A DNA stretch of 64,000 bases from PMG-095 sp037200885 (GTDB lineage: Bacteria > Myxococcota_A > Polyangia > Polyangiales > Polyangiaceae): positions 744,001 to 808,000 of the forward strand of contig JBBCIN010000002.1 of the NCBI GenBank assembly GCA_037200885.1, written 5' to 3'. Numbering within the stretch: position 1 is the stretch's first letter; every line of letters begins with the position of its first letter. Positions 34,461-41,339 of the stretch are shown one piece after another. The position numbers were made by a program, and so were the translations under genes. The notes under the pieces were generated by a model that was given only the letters and a program-made list of their open reading frames with translations, was not told the DNA's origin and did no database searches.

Positions 34461-35909
34461 GTGTCCCGAGGAGTCCGCGCGCGCGCGCGCGCCTGCTCTA
34501 CGACTGCCCTGCTCGCGGCGCTACTAGCAACTCCACCCGCGTTTGCCGATGAATGCACGAGGCCCACCGATCCGGGTGGTGGAGGCGGCTACGACTACGG
34601 CTCGGCAAAGCTGAGTTCGTTCGGGGACGCCCAAGTGCTGGTCTGGTACACGACGGATGGCGAGCACGCGGTGAACCCCGCGAGCTCTCGCGCCGACCAG
34701 GTTCCCGATGACGTAGCCACCGTTGCCGCAGTGACCAGCGACGCGCTCACAAAGTACGCGGCCATGGCTTTCCGCGCGCCGCTCTCGGACGCACTATCGC
34801 CGAGCTGCGGCTCGAATGGCGGAGACGAGCGCTTCGACGTGTACCTCATGAACATGCGCGGCGCCGATGGCATGACCGTCCCCGAATCGGGCCGCTGTGC
34901 GAGCAGCAGCCCCAAGCAGTGCGCCAGCTACCTAATCGCCAAATCGAACTACGCAGGGTATTACGATAACGCCGAGATCGGCATTCGGACCGTGCTGCCC
35001 CACGAGACCTTTCACGCCGTGCAAAACGCGTACGACGTCGATTTGGATCGTTTTTGGGCGGAAGGCAGCGCGCAGTGGGCAGCCAAGACGCTGGACCCGG
35101 CGCTGACCGATCTGGAGCGCAATTTGCCGGCATTTTTCAGTCAAAGCGCGCGCTCCTTGGATGCGCCACCGAGCGGCGTAACGAGCGCGTTCCTGTATGG
35201 CTCTGCGATCTGGCCCGTGTTCTTGAGTCAGCGCTTCGGCAACGACATCGTACGCGCCATCCTCGAGCAGGAAGGCCAACAGGGCGACTCAGCGATCACT
35301 GCAACCGATGCCGTGCTGCACGCGATGCAGTCCTCGATCGCAGATGAGTTCCCGTTGTTCGCGGCATGGAATGCGGCGACCGGAGCACGCACCGGCACGG
35401 GCGGTTACCTGAACGCGGCGGACTACCCAGAGGTCGCCATCAGCGAGCTCGCAAGCGCCGGCTCCCAAGCGATCACCTCCGGGCTTGCCTCCTTCTACTA
35501 CCACGCGCAAGCAGACACACCGGTGCAAGTGATGCTCGAAACCGACAACACCCGCAACCGCGGCCTCCTCGTGCCATTCGAAGACGGCCTGCCGCGCGTC
35601 GATCAGGTCGCGTCGCTTCCCGCGGAGTTGAACGGTGAGGGCATCGTGGTCGTGAGCGGGATCACCACGAACAAGAAGGACGCGCCGTTCACGGTCTCGC
35701 TGAGCGCGAGCTCCCCCCTCCCCGCCACCGACAACCGAGCTGGCGGATGCTCGCTATCGAGCCGACCGAGCGCGTCCGGTTTGCCTGATCCGTTCGCGCT
35801 TCTCGTTGCTCTGTTCGCCGCGACTACGCTCAGGGTGAGTCGGGCGCGGCGGGCGTCGTCCGCTCATGCGGCAGGAGCCGCGGATAGACCCAACCCGTCA
35901 CCGCGCTGA
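34461..35909 (+). CDS. MXAN_6640-like secreted zinc metalloprotease with MYXO-CTERM tail
   Basis: 482 residues, GTG start one base after the HmuY-like stop. Signal peptide to about residue 29. The zinc site is HETFH (181-185) with a downstream Glu201 in FWAEGSAQW, matching the MXAN_6640 group of putative proteases. The C-terminus has a MYXO-CTERM tail: GGCSLSS, hydrophobic PFALLVALFAATTL and SRARR, so it should be sorted to the surface. About 30 extra residues follow the Arg cluster and overlap the convergent PAP2 gene by 80 bp. Substrate unknown. Confidence 0.8.
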   Translation: MSRGVRARARACSTTALLAALLATPPAFADECTRPTDPGGGGGYDYGSAKLSSFGDAQVLVWYTTDGEHAVNPASSRADQVPDDVATVAAVTSDALTKYAAMAFRAPLSDALSPSCGSNGGDERFDVYLMNMRGADGMTVPESGRCASSSPKQCASYLIAKSNYAGYYDNAEIGIRTVLPHETFHAVQNAYDVDLDRFWAEGSAQWAAKTLDPALTDLERNLPAFFSQSARSLDAPPSGVTSAFLYGSAIWPVFLSQRFGNDIVRAILEQEGQQGDSAITATDAVLHAMQSSIADEFPLFAAWNAATGARTGTGGYLNAADYPEVAISELASAGSQAITSGLASFYYHAQADTPVQVMLETDNTRNRGLLVPFEDGLPRVDQVASLPAELNGEGIVVVSGITTNKKDAPFTVSLSASSPLPATDNRAGGCSLSSRPSASGLPDPFALLVALFAATTLRVSRARRASSAHAAGAADRPNPSPR

Positions 35910-36522
35910 TCCAAGACGCAGCGGCAAAGAGTCCTCCGAGCACGTCGGACGGGTAATGAGCACCCAGGTAAACCCGGGAAAGCGCCACGCCCAGGATCGT
36001 CAGCGCGCAGAGCACCGCCAGGGGCACCCACACCGCGCGCCGCGGAAGCAGCACACGCGCGACCACTGCCAAACTCCCGAGCACGCCCGCCGAACCCATG
36101 GTGTGGCCGCTCGGAAATGAAAACGAGCTCGGTCGCGGTAGTAAGTAGGCGGGCTCGGCGTGCGGGCGCGCACGATGAAAGACCAATTTCAAGAGCACGT
36201 TCAGCATCAAGCAACCGAGCGAGCTCGACAAAAAGAAGCGCGACTCACGGGTCTTGCCCGCGGCAAGGAGCAATGCGAGCGCCGCTGTCACGAGCAGGGT
36301 CATCGGTACGGCGCTACCAGCCGTGGTCAGGAACACCATCAGCTCGTCGTACGAGCCGCGCCAAGCGTCGACGAGCTTTTGCGCGGCCGCATCGAACACG
36401 TCCAGCTCATTTTCGCTCAGCTCCCAGCCGAGCCGCGCGAAAAACATCGCCGACACCAAAGACAGCGGCACGCTCCAGCGGTGGCGCTGCCAGATGCGAC
36501 GAGCAAAGTGAATCAGCGACAC
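35830..36522 (-). CDS. PAP2-family membrane phosphatase
   Basis: 230 residues with about five membrane helices. All three PAP2 active-site motifs are present: KLVFHRARP, PSGHTMGS and SRVYLGAHYPSDV. The family removes phosphate from lipid substrates such as undecaprenyl pyrophosphate or phosphatidate at the outer face of the inner membrane. Single gene, convergent with and overlapping the metalloprotease gene. Which lipid it uses cannot be told. Confidence 0.9.
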   Translation of the reverse strand: MSLIHFARRIWQRHRWSVPLSLVSAMFFARLGWELSENELDVFDAAAQKLVDAWRGSYDELMVFLTTAGSAVPMTLLVTAALALLLAAGKTRESRFFLSSSLGCLMLNVLLKLVFHRARPHAEPAYLLPRPSSFSFPSGHTMGSAGVLGSLAVVARVLLPRRAVWVPLAVLCALTILGVALSRVYLGAHYPSDVLGGLFAAASWISAVTGWVYPRLLPHERTTPAAPDSP

Positions 36523-36568
36523 TCTGGCCGATGCTAGCGGATTTCGCGGCGACGGCGCAGCGCAGCTC

Positions 36569-36590
36569 CCCCCGCAACGGGGGCTTTTTT
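36569..36590 (+). terminator. Short intrinsic terminator, plus strand
   Basis: CCCCCG/CGGGGG stem with a CAA loop and six T's after one C. It points rightward although the nearest plus-strand gene ends 660 bp away, so it may stop antisense or read-through transcription. Confidence 0.45.
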
Positions 36591-36702
36591 GATGGTCACC
36601 ATTTCCGCCGCGGCCGGCTCAGCCTTCGGCGTCCAATTCCGGCTACCCTGCGAAGACGCGGGGTGCGCTGCGGGGGCGCGATCGCCCCCCCCAGAAAACC
36701 GT

Positions 36703-36741
36703 CCGAATGAAGTCACCGTGACCTCGCGCGACTTCATTCGG
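36703..36741 (-). terminator. Inverted repeat, possible minus-strand terminator
   Basis: Perfect 12-bp arms CCGAATGAAGTC/GACTTCATTCGG with a 15-nt spacer that itself contributes to a smaller palindrome (GTCACCGTGAC). Read leftward it is followed by ACGGTTTTCT and lies 133 bp beyond the di-haem lipoprotein gene, so it may end that operon. Confidence 0.45.
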
Positions 36742-36873
36742 GCCGTGAATTTTGGCTGGGTCGACGCTTGTCCGACGATGGTCGCCTTGCGGCGCAGAAA
36801 TTATGCTGCTTTCACACCGCTTTCACACAGCATTTTTTTCATCGCGGAGCGGTGCCCCCACGGAGGATGAAGC

Positions 36874-37401
36874 TCAAGGCAAGAGAATGCGCCCGGGCGC
36901 GGCCTCGGCCCCCGCCTCGGTGTGACACGAGTTGCAATCGCCGATCACTTGCGGAGCGGCCATCACGCGTTCGCGACCTTGGAAGCGCACCTTGGCCCGG
37001 TACGGGTAGCTAAACGCTTGCGGCTCGTCGAAGAAGTTGCCGGAGGGGTTTGCGACTTGAATGAACACGCGCCCATCGGCGTCGGTGATTTCGATTTCGG
37101 CGCCTTCTGAGCCGGAGGCAATGCAATCGGTCGGCTCGTGTGCAGTCGGGTAGATGGTGCCAGCGAAGGCGAAGATCGGCGCGTCGTTTTCACCGCTCGC
37201 GACGTTCGCGTCCGCGTGACAGGCAATGCAGGCGCGGCCCGGCCCCATCTCTGGACTCTCCGATTCGTTGATGCTGCGGAGCTGACCGCTCGAGCACACG
37301 GAAGGACCAGCGAACGGGTCCGCAGACGCAGTTGGATCGCCCGCCTCGCCGCACCCTGCACAACAGGCCACGGCGAGACAAAATGTTCGAAGAGAACGCA
37401 T
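36874..37401 (-). CDS. Di-haem c-type lipoprotein
   Basis: 175 residues. Signal peptide with lipobox CAGC. Two haem motifs: CIACH (about residue 60) and CNSCH (about 158). Between them is a beta domain (AEIEITDADGRVFIQVANPSG) resembling a carboxypeptidase-regulatory-like or Ig fold. A candidate envelope electron carrier. It is the second gene of a unit with the delta-60 protein, 11 bp apart, and may be under the Fur-like box upstream of that gene. Confidence 0.8.
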   Translation of the reverse strand: MRSLRTFCLAVACCAGCGEAGDPTASADPFAGPSVCSSGQLRSINESESPEMGPGRACIACHADANVASGENDAPIFAFAGTIYPTAHEPTDCIASGSEGAEIEITDADGRVFIQVANPSGNFFDEPQAFSYPYRAKVRFQGRERVMAAPQVIGDCNSCHTEAGAEAAPGRILLP

Positions 37402-37412
37402 GGGCGACTCGC

Positions 37413-39032
37413 CTAGGGGACGAGCTTCATGACGAGCAGCGCCGCGTCGTCATTGGAAGTGTTGGCGGTGACGCCTTTGATGCCAACCGCGACCAAGCGA
37501 GTCTTCGAGGGCGAGAGCGCGACGCCCCACAGAAAGTCCGCAGGTCCCCCCAGGTCGAAGGTCTTGAACCCAGTCTCGCTGAAAGCAACCTCGGGTTGAC
37601 CATCCGCGGTCAGCGCCACCACGACGCCGTCGACATCGGCTGACGTCGCGCGGCCACCGCCCACGAGCACGAGGTGATCGTTCGGTAATACGAGCAGCTT
37701 GCGCGAGTTGTCCGCGAACCCGCCGACGTCGATGCGCACGAGGCCTGCGTTACCGTAGGTCGTGTCGCGCGTTCCGTTGGGTTTGAGACGCAACGAAACG
37801 ATGTCCGTCGTTTCGGTCGACAACTCACGGCCGTACCCCGCGGTGACCAGGCTGCCGTCACTCTGCGGAACGGCGGCATAGGCCTCGGTTTGCTCGGTCA
37901 AAATCGATTCGCTGAACACCCCATCGACGCCGAAGGTTTCGTCGAGCTTGCCTGCGTTGGTCACCCGAAAGACGCACGGCTTGGTATCGGCGCCCGGAAC
38001 CGGCTGATAGCCCGCGCCAATGATGCCTTGGTTGCCGGGCAAGATCGTCAGATTCCGCGGGCTCGCATTGTTGCTGACCAGCGGATCGCCGATTTGCGTG
38101 TCGAGCGTGAACACGCCGCTCGCGCCGAACGTCGAATCGAATTCACCATCCTTGGTCAGGCGCACCAGCGCGAAGTCGGTGTCGGTTTTTGAGGCTGCCA
38201 CCAAGCCACCCTCGACGACGATGCGATCGTCCGGGTATACGCCTAGCCCCCAAGCGCTGTCGGCCAGGAAGGACGTGCCGACCAAGACCCCGTCGCTGAG
38301 GTCGATGATCTTGACGCCGTCTTCGCCGAAATCGCTGTCTTTCGTGCCGTCGGCGTTGAAGCGCAGCACGGCGATATCGCGGTCGCGCGCATCAGCAGCG
38401 TCCTTGTGCTCCACGCTTTCCGAGACGATGATCTTGCCATCCGACTGCAACGCAATTCCACGCGCAAGCTCACCCGCGAGGCCCACGGCTACATTACGAA
38501 TCGCGTAACCATTGTCGCCGAACGATGTGTCGAGCGAGCCCTCGGGCGTGAATTTGGCGACGACCGTGGCATAGTCTGCAGTGGCGTCGAAGCCCGCAGA
38601 AGTGACGCCCACCGCGTAGATGTTGTCGTCTGCATCGAACGCAACGCCGTAAAAACGATCATTCCCGCCGGCAGTGATATCGAACGTTTTCGGTGTTGCC
38701 GTGGGGCTCAGATGCAGATCCCAAGGCGGAGCGTTGAAAGCGCCCGCCTCACCGCTCGAGCCCGCCGCGCCGTCATCCGGTTGATCGCTCGCACCAGCAA
38801 CGCCGCCCGCGCCGGTCTCGTCGACCTCGCGCCCCCCAGAGCCTCCGTTCGACTTGCCGGCAGTGCCTGAGCCAGCTCTACCCGCGCTCGGGTTGCCCGC
38901 GGCGCCCAAATCGCTCGGCGCGTCATCGGAACAAGCCGAGAGCGAAGTCACCGCGCCGACGCCCGCAAACGCCAGGACCAGCGCGGTCCGATTCAGAATT
39001 CTTGAGTGATTACGCGAAATTACTTTAGTCAT
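37413..39032 (-). CDS. Delta-60 repeat lipoprotein
   Basis: 539 residues from the ATG at 39032. Signal with lipobox LSAC and a Gly/Ala/Ser linker to about residue 100. The remainder consists of about seven delta-60 repeats, each with a core like LDTSFGDNGY, a following strand and IALQSDGKIIV, expected to form a beta-propeller. Function of such proteins is unknown; many are surface-exposed. First gene of a two-gene unit with the di-haem lipoprotein. A Fur-like operator lies 35-61 bp upstream. The longer frame starting at 39122 reads through that operator and is unlikely. Confidence 0.8.
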   Translation of the reverse strand: MTKVISRNHSRILNRTALVLAFAGVGAVTSLSACSDDAPSDLGAAGNPSAGRAGSGTAGKSNGGSGGREVDETGAGGVAGASDQPDDGAAGSSGEAGAFNAPPWDLHLSPTATPKTFDITAGGNDRFYGVAFDADDNIYAVGVTSAGFDATADYATVVAKFTPEGSLDTSFGDNGYAIRNVAVGLAGELARGIALQSDGKIIVSESVEHKDAADARDRDIAVLRFNADGTKDSDFGEDGVKIIDLSDGVLVGTSFLADSAWGLGVYPDDRIVVEGGLVAASKTDTDFALVRLTKDGEFDSTFGASGVFTLDTQIGDPLVSNNASPRNLTILPGNQGIIGAGYQPVPGADTKPCVFRVTNAGKLDETFGVDGVFSESILTEQTEAYAAVPQSDGSLVTAGYGRELSTETTDIVSLRLKPNGTRDTTYGNAGLVRIDVGGFADNSRKLLVLPNDHLVLVGGGRATSADVDGVVVALTADGQPEVAFSETGFKTFDLGGPADFLWGVALSPSKTRLVAVGIKGVTANTSNDDAALLVMKLVP

Positions 39033-39066
39033 TGCAGCTCCACCAGTTAGCTCCACAGCGCCATCA

Positions 39067-39093
39067 TGAAAATGAACATGAAAATCATTTTCA
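39067..39093. promoter_or_regulatory. Fur-like operator, second copy
   Basis: TGAAAATGA / TCATTTTCA arms separated by 9 bp (ACATGAAAA), identical in arms and spacing to the element at 25164. It lies 35 bp upstream of the delta-60 lipoprotein start in the 318-bp gap that also precedes the second glycosyltransferase copy. Confidence 0.6.
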
Positions 39094-39350
39094 GTTGGCT
39101 CCGTACGGCAAGCGTGGGCCACCCGTCAATGAAAAAAAAATCGAGATGTCCCGCGTTCCGTAAAACGAGAGGACCTAGTCCTACGTTTGCTCGCCATCGT
39201 GCGAGGCACGCGCCGCGAGGCTTGGACCCCGGCGCACGGGCACGAAGACTTGCTGTCGGCGCCTCTCCTATCGCTTATCGCTCACCGAGCGAATCGTTCA
39301 GCCGCGTCGGCCTTCGGGTTGCGCTGCTGCTATCATCCACTCGCTCCGCC

Positions 39351-39989
39351 ATGGCCGCCCCCGCCACGCCCACCATCAGCTATGCCGTGACCGTCTTCGA
39401 CGAGCTCGAAGAGCTACGGCGACTGCTGACGATCTTGCAGAAGCATCTGGGCCCGGGCGACGAGATCGTCATCCAGCACGACACACCCAAGACGACGCCC
39501 GCGGTGCTGGCCTATCTAAGCGGCCTGGGCGATACCGCCGTGATCGTGCCCTTCGCTCTGGATGACGATTTTGCCGCCTTCAAGAACAACCTCAAGGCCC
39601 ATTGCCGAGGCGACTACATCTTCCAGCTCGACGCCGACGAATATCCGAGCGACACGCTGCTGATGAAGTTGCGCGGCCTACTGGCCGCGAATCCGACGGT
39701 GGACGTGCTGGTGTTGGCCCGCATCAACACCGTGCGCGGCCTCACGCCGGAGCATGCGCGCAAATGGAACTGGCGTGTCAGCCGGCAGGGATGGGTGAAC
39801 TTCCCAGATCCCCAGGCCCGTATCTGGCGAAACCGCCCGAGTATCTTCTGGCAGAGGCGGGTACACGAGAGGCTGACGGGCGGAACACTGTACGTGAACC
39901 TGCCATTCAAGCCGGAGTTCTGCCTGATGCACCCCAAGGACATCGCCCGCGTGGAGCAGGCCACCCGCTACTACGAGACGCTGGGCTAG
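39351..39989 (+). CDS. GT2-like glycosyltransferase, copy B
   Basis: 212 residues. Nearly the same protein as the gene at 944: TISYAVTVFDELEE, FQLDADEYP (metal-binding DxD), QGWVNFPDPQ and a closing RYYETLG. It ends six residues before copy A. The start ATG is fixed by the copy-A alignment; the upstream frame to 39066 runs through the Fur-like box. No glycan gene is next to it here, unlike copy A. Likely a dispersed duplicate; substrate unknown. Confidence 0.75.
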   Translation: MAAPATPTISYAVTVFDELEELRRLLTILQKHLGPGDEIVIQHDTPKTTPAVLAYLSGLGDTAVIVPFALDDDFAAFKNNLKAHCRGDYIFQLDADEYPSDTLLMKLRGLLAANPTVDVLVLARINTVRGLTPEHARKWNWRVSRQGWVNFPDPQARIWRNRPSIFWQRRVHERLTGGTLYVNLPFKPEFCLMHPKDIARVEQATRYYETLG

Positions 39990-40112
39990 GCACCGCGCGG
40001 AAAGCTCATCCTACTCTTCGGTGAGGTTGACGCGATCCTTCACGCCCGCGAACACCCTGTTAGACCACGCGGACAGTTTGAGCTTTGCGACGATGAGCGT
40101 AGAAGGAAGAGC

Positions 40113-40397
40113 TCAGCTGGCATCCAGGATGTGCTCCGACAAAAGTGGGCACGCGGTCTGCACCACGAACATATTCTGCTCGCGCACGTTTTCTTCAATC
40201 CTCACTTTGATGTTCTCGTCTGGAGAGTACCCGTAGCGCGGGTTTCGTCCGACAGCGGCAAGAGCGTTCTCGATCAGGCGCCAGCCGAAGCTTGGATCGG
40301 ATATGACGTCGCTCCGAGTCGGCCATATGCGGACAATCACGGTTTCGGTGCGTCGTGCTTCAAAGCGAAAGATGGCCTCACAGCCAAGACCGAACAC
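40113..40397 (-). pseudogene. Truncated PRPP synthetase fragment
   Basis: The C-terminal half of this frame, YSPDENIKVRIEENVREQ then NMFVVQTACP, matches the N-terminal part of ribose-phosphate pyrophosphokinase (FSDGE-I-V-I-ENVRG-D-FVIQ region). The frame then stops and the catalytic remainder of about 230 residues is missing. In another frame just beyond (40112-40011) an unrelated-looking coding tail, AWSNRVFAGVKDRVNLTEE, ends at a stop. This suggests a deletion junction. It lies directly behind the UspA gene and overlaps its end. Confidence 0.5.
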
Positions 40398-41245
40398 GGT
40401 GCGCCCTGCACCATGCGGACGGCGACGCCGCCCAACATAATTCGCGCGACGTTGCTTCGACCTCGTGTCCCGAGTACGAGCAACTCCGCGGGCAGCGAGT
40501 CAACGAGCCGCAGGATCTCCTCGGAGGGATCGCCGCTCACCAGGCGGATCTCCGCTTCGACACCCAGACCCTTCAGTGAGGTTTCAATGATCTGTCGCGC
40601 CAATTTGTCTCGCTCGCGCGCAACTTCGGGCGGCTCGACGGTTGGGTTGGCTCCGAGCAACGCCATTGCGGGGGCGGTACGGCGCGACAACGTGTCGGTC
40701 GCATGCATCACCACCAGCGGTCGCTTGCGACGACTCGCCTCGCGTGCTCCGGCGGCGAGCGCAAGCTGTGCTGGATCCGAGAGATCCGTGGCGGCCAAGA
40801 CGACGCCTTCGGCGTGCTGTCGCGCGATAAGCGCCGTGCAAGGCGCGTAACGCGCAACCTTTTCGGCCACGCTTTCGAGAAACAAGTGTTTGAGATCGGC
40901 TCGCCCGTTGTTTCCGATCACGATCAGATCGGCTCGCCACCTTTCGGCCCTGTCTACGAGCTCTGCATACGCAGACCCCTGCGCGATAAACACACTCAGT
41001 GAGTTGACGGCATCGCCATCGAGGCGCTCGACCTGAGCGCGTAGCGCGGCTGTCATGCGCGGTTCGAGCGTTGAAAGCGCCTCCACGTCGCGAGCGTGTT
41101 CTTTCGGGAACAGGGTCCGAAGCTGCGGCTCGGGCAAAACGTGGCACACGGCCAGCTCGGCCCGTTCCGAGCGAGCGAGCGCGATTGCCTGACGCAAGGC
41201 TTCATCCGACGCAGCTCCCAAATCAGATCCAACGAGAATTCGCAT
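40337..41245 (-). CDS. Tandem universal stress protein
   Basis: 302 residues forming two Usp domains. Each has an ATP-binding signature: GNNGRADLKHLFLESVAEKV in the first and GTRGRSNVARIMLGGVAVRM in the second, followed by PCTALIA and PCSVLAV. Tandem Usps are common in hypoxia and stress regulons. Cytosolic. It follows the dikinase gene by 94 bp on the same strand and is probably co-transcribed from that gene's sigma-54-like promoter. Confidence 0.85.
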   Translation of the reverse strand: MRILVGSDLGAASDEALRQAIALARSERAELAVCHVLPEPQLRTLFPKEHARDVEALSTLEPRMTAALRAQVERLDGDAVNSLSVFIAQGSAYAELVDRAERWRADLIVIGNNGRADLKHLFLESVAEKVARYAPCTALIARQHAEGVVLAATDLSDPAQLALAAGAREASRRKRPLVVMHATDTLSRRTAPAMALLGANPTVEPPEVARERDKLARQIIETSLKGLGVEAEIRLVSGDPSEEILRLVDSLPAELLVLGTRGRSNVARIMLGGVAVRMVQGAPCSVLAVRPSFALKHDAPKP

Positions 41246-41339
41246 GGTTCAACCTTCCGATAGAAAAATGGTCAGCACGCCGATATTGGCGCACGCTTGC
41301 GGACCCGCTCCAAGGCTCGTCGAGCGGCAAGCTGTTTGG

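Larger units (their letters stand above)
36523..36873. other. Intergenic with two hairpins
   Basis: 351 bp holding a plus-strand terminator-like element (36569-36590) and an inverted repeat (36703-36741), listed separately. A repeated GCTTTCACAC string occurs near 36815. No gene supported. Confidence 0.45.
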
